A stretch of 12,099 nucleotides of DNA from Bacteroidales bacterium (GTDB lineage: Bacteria > Bacteroidota > Bacteroidia > Bacteroidales > Bacteroidaceae): positions 1-12,099 of the forward strand of contig SFEK01000055.1 of the NCBI GenBank assembly GCA_004557285.1. The letters are read 5' to 3'. The notes below the pieces were generated by a model. The model did no database searches. It worked only from the letters and a program-made list of their open reading frames with translations, and was not told where the DNA came from. Both the position numbers and the translations under genes were made by a program. Below, in pieces: positions 6,601-12,099 of this stretch (positions are counted from its first letter, which is position 1; the number at the start of each line of letters is the position of its first letter).

Positions 6601-7094
6601 TTGGATAGTTGCATCACATCGTACACATCGGCTTGCCTGAGCAGCAGTGTGCGCTCGTCAAGCCGCTTTTTCGACACCACCAGTTCGCCAAGGGCTTCGG
6701 GAAAGGTTACCACATAAAGAAATTGGCCCTTGCCTGCCCCCTGCCCCAAGGCAGAAAGCCTACTGAGCACCTCGGTGCGCAATATCTCGTTGGCGGCATC
6801 ACGCTGCCCGTATTTCACCTGTCGGCGGTAAGACGAGGGAAAGAACAGCACCTGCTCATTGCCACAAATCTGGGTGAGGTCGTGATAAAAGTAACCTGCT
6901 TCATCTGCATCATTGAGCACAAAGAGACACGTCTTGGCACACTTGCCGGCCACGGCAGCAAATGCCAATGGTGCCGAAGAGGCATAGAGCCCCTCCAGAA
7001 AAATGGTCTTGACACTGTTGTCTTGTATGCTTTTGGCCAGAGCCGCCACCTGTGGCAACTTGGCGTACATGGTCATTACTTCCTGTATATTCAT
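3663..7094 (-). CDS. mfd: Transcription-repair coupling factor
   Basis: Mfd is a cytoplasmic ATP-driven DNA translocase that removes RNA polymerase stalled at lesions and recruits the UvrA2B2 excision machinery. From the ATG at 7094 it has 1143 residues, normal for the family. In order: a UvrB-like N-terminal module (about 1-330), the RNA-polymerase-interacting domain (about 455-520), the superfamily 2 helicase/translocase with Walker A GDVGFGKT (610-617), Walker B DEEQ (711-714), SATPIPRT (737-744) and HQMRGRVGRS (879-888), and the C-terminal autoinhibitory domain (from about 960). The reading frame is open up to an ATG at 7169, but that codon lies inside the -33 promoter box, so the start at 7094 (MNIQEV) is preferred; further ATGs follow at 7076 and 7070. 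Monocistronic, transcribed away from the glycosyltransferase gene; its 3' end overlaps the lipoprotein gene. Confidence 0.97.
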   Translation of the reverse strand: MNIQEVMTMYAKLPQVAALAKSIQDNSVKTIFLEGLYASSAPLAFAAVAGKCAKTCLFVLNDADEAGYFYHDLTQICGNEQVLFFPSSYRRQVKYGQRDAANEILRTEVLSRLSALGQGAGKGQFLYVVTFPEALGELVVSKKRLDERTLLLRQADVYDVMQLSKTLRGLGFKEVDYVYEPGQFAQRGSILDVFSYSAEYPFRIDFFGDEIDSIRTFDVRSQLSKDKKEYVEIVPELVGLAEEKVAFFNFLPKDALLVVKDVAFMRDVVDRVYQEGFSAQVKKERLEGLPEMEQQQVLNQLRSENTLLTAHRLMEAVAAFRRIEIGSQPLGVPQATIRFDITPQPLFHKNFDLLVKTLQDYLLMGYRIFILADSAKQQERLKEIFESEEYRIADGAGAQTGVFTPVNKTLHGGFADNGLRACFFTDHQIFDRFHKYSLRSDAARGGKMALTMKELQEMEPGDYIVHVDFGIGKFAGLVRVPLGNSYQEVIRIIYQNNDKVDVSIHSLYKISKYKRHDSETPPRLNTLGTGAWERMKERTKKKIKDIARDLIKLYAARRHEKGFAFSADSFMQHELEASFMYEDTPDQLKATSEVKADMERARPMDRLVCGDVGFGKTEVAVRAAFKAACDSKQVAVLVPTTVLAFQHYKTFSKRLKDFPVRVDYLSRARTAKQTKDVLADLEAGKIDIIVGTHKLIGKSVKFKDLGLLIIDEEQKFGVAVKEKLRKMKTNVDTLTMSATPIPRTLQFSLMGARDMSVMQTPPPNRYPINTEVHTFDKEVIADAINFEMSRNGQVFFVNDRISNLIDLKNLINKYVPDARVAIGHGQMKPEELEKILVGFVNYDYDVLLSTTIVENGIDISNANTIIINDAHHFGLSDLHQMRGRVGRSNRKAFCYLLAPPRSVLTQEARRRLEALETFSELGSGFNLSMQDLDIRGAGNLLGAEQSGFMEDLGYETYQKILSQAVTELKNDEFSDMYQEQMAQGVQLTGDDFVEDCAIESDLEMYLPEQYVPSSSERMLLYRELDNISNDDDLARYRNNLIDRFGAVPQQGEELLQVVPLRRLGKRLGCEKIKLRQGQMRMQFVSNAQSAYYQSMTFGNLLNYIAANSRRCNLKEVSGKRMMVVSAVKTVGEAVKVLRDITSL

Positions 7095-7139
7095 TGTCAA
7101 ATGGGGTCGGCAACTGTTCTGTCCACCGTTAAGAAAGGA

Positions 7140-7170
7140 CAAAAGTACGTATTTTCGCATAAACAACAAA
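7140..7170 (-). promoter_or_regulatory. Bacteroidetes-type promoter of mfd
   Basis: On the minus strand TTTG (7170..7167) and TACTTTTG (7147..7140) are separated by 19 bases. Transcription would start near 7133, about 39 bases before the ATG at 7094. This placement excludes the longer reading frame that begins at 7169. Confidence 0.72.
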
Positions 7171-7212
7171 ATAAAAATCCGTCATTTCATTCGTTTTGTC
7201 GAAAAATTGCAT

Positions 7213-7243
7213 TACCTTTGTTCTCGATTTACGATTACTTTTG
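7213..7243 (+). promoter_or_regulatory. Promoter region of the glycosyltransferase-plsC operon, two candidate -7 boxes
   Basis: Two sequences fit TAnnTTTG: TACCTTTG (7213-7220) and TACTTTTG (7236-7243), 23 bases apart. Neither has a well-placed -33 box: TTTG at 7195-7198 is only 14 bases before the first, and the TTTG inside the first is 15 bases before the second. The downstream box gives a sensible leader of about 22 bases. A promoter is expected here because mfd diverges, but the exact element is uncertain. Confidence 0.45.
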
Positions 7244-7257
7244 TATCACTTAGCAAG

Positions 7258-7262
7258 AGGAG
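7258..7262 (+). promoter_or_regulatory. Shine-Dalgarno of the glycosyltransferase gene
   Basis: AGGAG ends 9 bases before the ATG at 7272. It is the clearest Shine-Dalgarno in the window, notable because most genes here lack one, and it supports this start codon. Confidence 0.5.
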
Positions 7263-7271
7263 ACTCAAAAT

Positions 7272-8021
7272 ATGCACGCAAGCGACAGCATTGTCATCAT
7301 TCCTACTTATAACGAAAAGGAAAATATTGAGAAAATCATCACGGCGGTTTTCGCTCTCGACAAATGTTTCCACATCCTGGTCATCGACGATGGTTCGCCC
7401 GATGGCACGGCAGACATCGTGCACCGCATGATCGGCCAAGGCATGGCCGACCGCCTGTTCATCATCGAGCGACAAGGCAAACTGGGATTGGGCACGGCAT
7501 ACATCACAGGGTTCAAATGGGCTTTGGAGCACGGCTATGATTATATCTTCGAGATGGATGCCGACTTCAGTCACGACCCCCACGACCTGCCACGCCTTTA
7601 TTCTGCCTGCCACGACGAGGGCTATGACGTGGCCATCGGTTCGCGCTATGTTTCGGGTGTGAACGTGGTAAACTGGCCCATAGGCAGGGTGCTCATGAGC
7701 TATTTTGCCTCTAAATACGTGCGCTTTGTCACAGGTTTCCAGGTACACGACACCACGGCTGGCTTCAAGTGCTACAAGCGCAGAGTGCTCGAAACCATCG
7801 AACTTGACAAGGTGCGCTTCAAGGGCTATGGCTTCCAGATTGAGATGAAGTTCACGGCCTACAAGATTGGCTTCAAAATCAAGGAAGTGCCCGTGATATT
7901 CGTCAACCGCCGTGAGGGCGTGTCCAAGATGAGCGGTGGCATCTTCGGCGAGGCTTTCTTTGGCGTGATGCGCCTGAGATGGGACGGCTGGACAAGAAAA
8001 TATCCTGAAATCAAGCATTAA
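7272..8021 (+). CDS. Polyprenol-phosphate mannose synthase-like family 2 glycosyltransferase
   Basis: A 249-residue GT-A glycosyltransferase resembling dolichol/polyprenol-phosphate mannose synthase, which moves mannose from GDP-mannose to a polyprenyl phosphate at the inner face of the cytoplasmic membrane. Motifs visible: IIPTYNEKENI (9-19), VIDDGSPDGT (37-46), the metal- and sugar-nucleotide-binding DAD (96-98), GSRY (123-126), DTTAGFKCY (160-168) and GYGFQIEM (185-192), all characteristic of the DPM1 group. There is no transmembrane segment, so it is the short, TM-less form. The actual sugar and acceptor cannot be read from sequence; glucose or another hexose is possible. It is the first gene of an operon with a PlsC-type acyltransferase 9 bp downstream. 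The lipid-linked product could feed envelope or protein glycosylation, which is inference. Confidence 0.92.
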   Translation: MHASDSIVIIPTYNEKENIEKIITAVFALDKCFHILVIDDGSPDGTADIVHRMIGQGMADRLFIIERQGKLGLGTAYITGFKWALEHGYDYIFEMDADFSHDPHDLPRLYSACHDEGYDVAIGSRYVSGVNVVNWPIGRVLMSYFASKYVRFVTGFQVHDTTAGFKCYKRRVLETIELDKVRFKGYGFQIEMKFTAYKIGFKIKEVPVIFVNRREGVSKMSGGIFGEAFFGVMRLRWDGWTRKYPEIKH

Positions 8022-8030
8022 GCATCCACC

Positions 8031-8789
8031 ATGAAATACATCTATCGCATTTACCAGATTGTTATCGGATTGCCGTTGGTTGTGTTGTTCACCATCATCA
8101 CCTCGCTCACCACCAGCATCGGCTGCATGTTGGGCAACGGTCATTTCTGGGGATATTACCCTCCAAAACTATGGGGTATGGCCGTTCTCAAGGTGTTGCT
8201 ACTGCCTGTCAAAGTGACGGGCAGGGAAAATCTGAAAAAGGGAGAGTCTTATGTTTTCGTGAGCAACCATCAGGGTTCGTTCGACATTTTCCTGATATTC
8301 GGCCATCTGGGGCGCAACTTCAAGTGGATGATGAAACATCAGTTGCGCAAGATGCCTTTCGTGGGTTATGCCTGCGAAAAGTCGCACCAGATATTTGTTG
8401 ACAAGCGCGGACCGAGCAAGGTGAAGCAGACTTACGACAAGGCGCGCCACACCTTGAAAGACGGCATGAGCCTTGTGGTGTTTCCCGAGGGGTCGCGCAC
8501 ATTCACCGGTCACATGGGTGTATTCAAGCGCGGTGCCTTCATGCTGGCCGATGAACTGCAGCTGCCCATTGTTCCGCTGACCATCAACGGCTCGTTTGAC
8601 GTGCTACCACGCGACAACAAATGGTTATGGGTGAAGTGGCATCCACTCACGCTCACCATCCATGCTCCCATCTATCCCGAAAGCCAGGGAGCTGAAGACA
8701 TCAACAAGCGGATGGACGAAAGTTACCGCACCATCATGTCGGCCATCACTCCCGAATACCAGGGATTCAAGGAAAATCCCGATCAGTGA
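8031..8789 (+). CDS. plsC: 1-acyl-sn-glycerol-3-phosphate acyltransferase family protein
   Basis: This 252-residue membrane-associated enzyme belongs to the PlsC family, which acylates lysophosphatidic acid to phosphatidic acid in phospholipid synthesis. A hydrophobic segment (about 10-31) anchors it. The catalytic block is NHQGSFD (79-85; H80 and D85 form the HX4D motif). The substrate-binding block FPEGSRT is at 151-157, and VPLTING at 181-187 is block IV. It starts 9 bases after the glycosyltransferase stop, so the two are probably translated from one transcript. Its stop overlaps that of the convergent metallophosphoesterase gene by 7 bases. Related acyltransferases act on other lipids such as ornithine lipids, so the acceptor is not proven; PlsC is the simplest reading. 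Confidence 0.93.
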   Translation: MKYIYRIYQIVIGLPLVVLFTIITSLTTSIGCMLGNGHFWGYYPPKLWGMAVLKVLLLPVKVTGRENLKKGESYVFVSNHQGSFDIFLIFGHLGRNFKWMMKHQLRKMPFVGYACEKSHQIFVDKRGPSKVKQTYDKARHTLKDGMSLVVFPEGSRTFTGHMGVFKRGAFMLADELQLPIVPLTINGSFDVLPRDNKWLWVKWHPLTLTIHAPIYPESQGAEDINKRMDESYRTIMSAITPEYQGFKENPDQ

Positions 8790-9958
8790 GCGTCACGGTG
8801 CAGGGTGATGACCACTATCTCATTGGTGGCTCCAATCCTGAAGGGGATGAAACCGCCCATACCCACCGACACATTGATGGCACGATTGCCCTCATGATAC
8901 ATGCCACCCCACTCTTTGTAAAGCAGGGCAGCCGGTGACAGACCGAACACGCTGAACTGCATGGCATGGGTGTGGCCGCTCAATGTCAACTGGGCATTGC
9001 TCTGCGGCAAGATGACGGTGCGCCATGCCGAGGGGTCATGCTGCAGCATCACCGTAAAGGCCTGCTGGCCCACTCCACTCATGGTTTGCCTGATGTTTCC
9101 CTTTTCAGGAAACGGTGGTCGCCCTTGGTTCTCCATTCCCGCTATCACGATAGAGTCGCTGCCCCGACGCACCACATGATGGGCATTCATCAATACATTC
9201 CATCCCATGGCTCGCTCCAGGTCGACAATCTCTTGCTCGTTGGCCGCCTGCTGTGCCTCAGACGCATGACGGGCATAATAGGCGTAGTCGTGGTTTCCCA
9301 ATACCGAGAACACGCCGTCTTTGGCCTTCAGGCTGCCCAAGAGCAACTTGAAGGGGTATATTTCTTTCGGTTCCACATTCTGCAAGTCGCCGGTAAACAC
9401 GATGGCATCGGGCTTCAAGGCATTGATATCGTCCACCATCTGCTTCAGCAATCCATCGGTGTCGTTGCCCCATGTGCCCACATGGGCATCACTGAGGTGT
9501 ACAATCCTGTATCCGTCGAAAGCCTGGGGCAAATCCTTCGACTCAAACACCTCGTTCCTCACCGTGTATCGGTTGAAGCCCCATGTGCTGCCATACACCG
9601 TCATACCCATCACCACCAATGCACCCAGCAGGCCCACCAGGTTGCCCCAGTTGGTTTTGGTGTGGTGATACACACAATGCCCCCAGCCCAACAACGAGCA
9701 GACGACAAACACCAGTTTGGGCATCACCCAAAATCCCACCAGGAACAAGAAGCCGTTGAGCAACCATGCATCTTCAGGAGCAAAACGTCTGGAAAGACCA
9801 AGCGCAAGGGCACAGCCACACAGCAATATGGAGGGCATCCACCACAACAGGCGTTGCCACCACAAACCACGGCAAAACCTGCGCAATATCCTGCGGTCGA
9901 TATACCAGTCAGAAAGCAGAATGACCAACAGCAGCGGTATCAGAATACGGGCAATCAT
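8783..9958 (-). CDS. Membrane-anchored metallophosphoesterase, YkuE/LpxG-like
   Basis: A 391-residue protein with four predicted transmembrane helices (about 3-16, 41-57, 68-90 and 106-124) followed by a calcineurin-like phosphoesterase domain. All metal-binding motifs are present: LSDAH (155-159), GD (190-191), GNHD (221-224), H307 in LQHDP, and GHTH (328-331). The catalytic domain resembles YkuE and the UDP-2,3-diacylglucosamine hydrolase LpxG, so a membrane lipid or nucleotide-lipid substrate is plausible, but this is inference; Bacteroidetes usually have an LpxH-type enzyme for that step. The gene is last in the DUF4369-pyrC-phosphoesterase run, 29 bp after pyrC, and its 3' end overlaps plsC by 7 bases, leaving no room for a terminator between them. 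Confidence 0.9.
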   Translation of the reverse strand: MIARILIPLLLVILLSDWYIDRRILRRFCRGLWWQRLLWWMPSILLCGCALALGLSRRFAPEDAWLLNGFLFLVGFWVMPKLVFVVCSLLGWGHCVYHHTKTNWGNLVGLLGALVVMGMTVYGSTWGFNRYTVRNEVFESKDLPQAFDGYRIVHLSDAHVGTWGNDTDGLLKQMVDDINALKPDAIVFTGDLQNVEPKEIYPFKLLLGSLKAKDGVFSVLGNHDYAYYARHASEAQQAANEQEIVDLERAMGWNVLMNAHHVVRRGSDSIVIAGMENQGRPPFPEKGNIRQTMSGVGQQAFTVMLQHDPSAWRTVILPQSNAQLTLSGHTHAMQFSVFGLSPAALLYKEWGGMYHEGNRAINVSVGMGGFIPFRIGATNEIVVITLHRDAH

Positions 9959-9987
9959 CGGAACAATGAAAAATGGTTATTGAATAA

Positions 9988-11328
9988 TTATGAATTGAAC
10001 TGCACCGCCTCACCACGGCTGGCATCATCAAATACACCTTTATTATATATATGGTGACCATTGCAGAAGGTGTGCTCCACCTGCCAGTGAAACTCCCTGC
10101 CCTCCATCGGGCTCCATCCACATTTGCTCTGTATCACCTCAGGGGTTACTGTCCACCGGGTGTTGGGACGCACAATCACCAAATCGGCATGATAGCCCTT
10201 GCGCACAAATCCCCTTTCCTTCACCCCGAAGAGCAGGGCAGGACGGTGACACATCAGTTCCACCACCCGTTCTACGGTCAGCACTCCCTCGTCCACCAGT
10301 TGGAGCATTGCCACAAGTGAGAACTGCAACATGGGCATACCTGAAGCCGCCCTTGCGCAACCTCCCTCCTTGTCTTTCAGCAGATGGGGCGCATGGTCGG
10401 TGCCCACCACAGCTATGTGTCCATCGGTCAGTGCCAGTCTCAACGCATCACGGTCGGCCTTGGTCTTGACCGCAGGATTGCATTTGATTCGGGTACCCAG
10501 TTGCGTATAGTCATCATTGCAGAAGCACAGATGCGCCACCACAGCCTCTGCCGTGATGCGAGGCATTTTGCCGTCAGTCCAAGGCTCAAACAACTTCAGT
10601 TCGCGGGCAGTGGTGACATGGGCCACATGCAGGCGTGCATGATGCTTGCGGGCCAATTCCACAGCCAATGCCGTGGAACGGTAACAAGCCTCCTCACTTC
10701 TGATCAACGGATGATAAGCCACATCGGGGTCGTCGCCATATTGCTCTTTGGCGGCCTTCATGTTGTCATTGATGATTTGCGTGTCTTCACAATGCGCCAT
10801 AATCGGCAGGTCAATATGGGCAAAGATGTCTTCAAGAGCCCCTCTGCGGTCAACGAGCATATTACCCGTTGACGACCCCATAAAGAGTTTCACGCCGGGC
10901 ACCTGTGTGCGGTCAAGCTGCTGAACGAGATGGGCATTGTTGTTGGTGAGGCCGAAAAAGAACGAGTAGTTGACATGGCTTTTCCGGGCCGCCATGTCAA
11001 ATTTCTCTTGCAGTGCCTTAAGGGTTGTCGTTTGGGGCAACGTGTTGGGCATGTCAAAATACGAGGTGACGCCTCCATAGGCCGCGGCACGACTCTCTGT
11101 GTCGATGTCAGCCTTTTGTGTAAGTCCCGGTTCTCTGAAATGCACATGGTCGTCAATGACTCCCGGCAACAACCAGCAGCCCTCGGCATCTATCACCTCA
11201 TCGGCCTGCACATCGGGCAGTGCATCGCCCGCCATCACATCGGCAATCAAGCCGTCTTCAATCAATAAAGAGCCACGCACAGCGCAGCCCTCATTGACAA
11301 TTATCGTATGGATAATCAGTGTTTTCAT
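9988..11328 (-). CDS. pyrC: Dihydroorotase
   Basis: The third enzyme of de novo pyrimidine synthesis, closing carbamoyl-aspartate to dihydroorotate in the cytoplasm. The 446-residue length fits the class I, amidohydrolase-type enzyme. Metal ligands are visible: H61 and H63 in DDHVHFREPG, H179 in MAHCED, H237 in HVAHVTTARE, and D311 in VGTDHAPH. K147 in GVKLFMGSS sits where related cyclic amidohydrolases carry a carboxylated lysine. Allantoinase and dihydropyrimidinase are close relatives; HFREPGLT and the usual presence of this gene in Bacteroidales favour dihydroorotase. It starts 12 bases after the DUF4369 lipoprotein stop and precedes the phosphoesterase by 29 bases, so the three are probably one transcript. 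No Shine-Dalgarno is evident. Confidence 0.94.
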   Translation of the reverse strand: MKTLIIHTIIVNEGCAVRGSLLIEDGLIADVMAGDALPDVQADEVIDAEGCWLLPGVIDDHVHFREPGLTQKADIDTESRAAAYGGVTSYFDMPNTLPQTTTLKALQEKFDMAARKSHVNYSFFFGLTNNNAHLVQQLDRTQVPGVKLFMGSSTGNMLVDRRGALEDIFAHIDLPIMAHCEDTQIINDNMKAAKEQYGDDPDVAYHPLIRSEEACYRSTALAVELARKHHARLHVAHVTTARELKLFEPWTDGKMPRITAEAVVAHLCFCNDDYTQLGTRIKCNPAVKTKADRDALRLALTDGHIAVVGTDHAPHLLKDKEGGCARAASGMPMLQFSLVAMLQLVDEGVLTVERVVELMCHRPALLFGVKERGFVRKGYHADLVIVRPNTRWTVTPEVIQSKCGWSPMEGREFHWQVEHTFCNGHHIYNKGVFDDASRGEAVQFNS

Positions 11329-11340
11329 TGTGTCTTGTTG

Positions 11341-12099
11341 TTATTTATTGTTCGTTCCCTCAGCAGGCTGTGCCAACTGGTTGGGCGTGGGCACATCGTT
11401 GGCCTGGGGCACCATGTCTGTCACGGCATCACCGGGAGTGGCAGTGCCATTCATGATGGCTTCGTTCTGCTGGGCCTTGCGGTAATAGTCTCTCACGTAT
11501 GGGTCGTTCCTGAAGTTGTCGGTAGCCTTGCTCATGAGCGCCTCTATCCATGGTGAAAGTTCGGGATAGGGATGACTGGCAGTCATCATGAAGAAGACAC
11601 CCGGACCAAGGATATTGTCAAAATTCTCTTCGATGAACTTGGTCACCAGCTCATCCTCCTTCACAGCAATCTGTTCAGCCTTCTGCTCAAGCACGGCGTT
11701 CACCTCATGCAGTTCCTTGCCGTCCATGATGGCTTGGCTCTGCTGATGTCCGAGGTCGTTCAGTTCGCTCATCAGCTGGTTGTATTTCTCCAGGAATTTG
11801 TACAGTTTGTCATTGAGCGGCGTGCCTCCCATGCGGTTCTGCGCATTGTCAATCTTGAGTGAGATGTCTCCCCTTTCCAGCACCACGGGCATAATGCTTT
11901 CATCGTCCATGAAGAGGGTGGCTATTTTTACCGTGTCCAACGAACCGAGGAAATGGAATTGTCCATGCACGATGTCACAGGAGTCGATGTTTTTCATACC
12001 CTCGTCACTATACACTTTGAGGAACAGCATACGTCCATCGAGTACGGGCACGTTGGAAGACCCCTGTATGTCGTATGTACTTCCACATGATACAAGCAG
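11341..12099 (-). CDS. DUF4369-domain lipoprotein, N-terminus cut by the right edge
   Basis: The frame is open to the window edge, giving 252 residues. The visible N-terminus reads LLVSCGSTYDIQGS, so the end of a lipobox with its cysteine is present and only the first part of the signal peptide is missing. A GTG at 12051 could be taken as a start but would remove the lipobox, so it is not used. Residues up to about 100 match DUF4369 (DGRMLFLKVYSD, then DSCDIVHGQFHF, VLERGDISLKID, GTPLNDKL), a beta-rich module usually found before a thioredoxin-like domain in Bacteroidetes lipoproteins. Here no CxxC thioredoxin domain follows; instead there is a largely helical, charged region (about 105-225) and a Pro/Asn/Gln-rich tail. 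It probably sits on the periplasmic side of a membrane. Function is unknown. It is the first visible gene of the pyrC operon, whose promoter is outside the window. Confidence 0.85.
   Translation of the reverse strand: MLVSCGSTYDIQGSSNVPVLDGRMLFLKVYSDEGMKNIDSCDIVHGQFHFLGSLDTVKIATLFMDDESIMPVVLERGDISLKIDNAQNRMGGTPLNDKLYKFLEKYNQLMSELNDLGHQQSQAIMDGKELHEVNAVLEQKAEQIAVKEDELVTKFIEENFDNILGPGVFFMMTASHPYPELSPWIEALMSKATDNFRNDPYVRDYYRKAQQNEAIMNGTATPGDAVTDMVPQANDVPTPNQLAQPAEGTNNK

Noticed and set aside
7212..8144. Minus-strand frame of 310 codons opposite the glycosyltransferase gene
   Set aside because: The opposite strand encodes a complete glycosyltransferase with all motifs, so this frame is a shadow.
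8966..10057. Plus-strand frame of 363 codons opposite the metallophosphoesterase
   Set aside because: It is rich in His/Gln and has no domain; the minus strand holds all five metallophosphoesterase motifs.

Overview
The window looks like a chromosomal stretch from a Bacteroidales bacterium, most likely Prevotella or a close relative. The main reasons are four promoters with the Bacteroidetes layout (TTTG, about 18-20 bp, then TAnnTTTG), weak or absent Shine-Dalgarno sequences, lipoproteins with acidic residues after the lipid-bearing cysteine, and families typical of the phylum (FISUMP, DUF4369). Most genes are housekeeping. No RNA gene, CRISPR array or intact insertion sequence was seen.

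Layout. (1) Positions 1-1366, minus strand: a possible gene start cut by the left edge, a short noncoding tail rich in small inverted repeats, then a secreted FISUMP-domain protein. Its long leader contains a fragment of a REP-associated (Y1) transposase. A promoter and the trxB terminator lie further upstream. (2) Positions 1367-2965, minus strand: a two-gene antioxidant operon, promoter - glutathione-peroxidase-like thiol peroxidase - thioredoxin reductase - terminator. (3) Positions 3051-3676, plus strand: an aromatic-rich surface lipoprotein of unknown function with its own promoter; its 3' end overlaps that of mfd. (4) Positions 3663-7170, minus strand: mfd, the transcription-repair coupling factor, with a clear promoter that settles the start codon. 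(5) Positions 7213-8789, plus strand: a polyprenol-phosphate-mannose-synthase-like glycosyltransferase and a PlsC-type acyltransferase, 9 bp apart. (6) Positions 8783-12099, minus strand: an operon transcribed leftward as DUF4369 lipoprotein (cut by the right edge) - dihydroorotase pyrC - four-helix membrane metallophosphoesterase.

How the parts fit. The peroxidase has the cysteine spacing of thioredoxin-dependent GPx enzymes, so its pairing with thioredoxin reductase makes biochemical sense; thioredoxin itself must be encoded elsewhere. The glycosyltransferase, acyltransferase and metallophosphoesterase all point to envelope lipid and sugar metabolism, with pyrC supplying pyrimidines. I see no convincing new multi-gene system. 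The points most worth a second look are the transposase fossil inside the FISUMP leader, the GCGAAGC mini-hairpins near the left edge, the cysteine/histidine cluster in the FISUMP protein, and the aromatic-rich lipoprotein.
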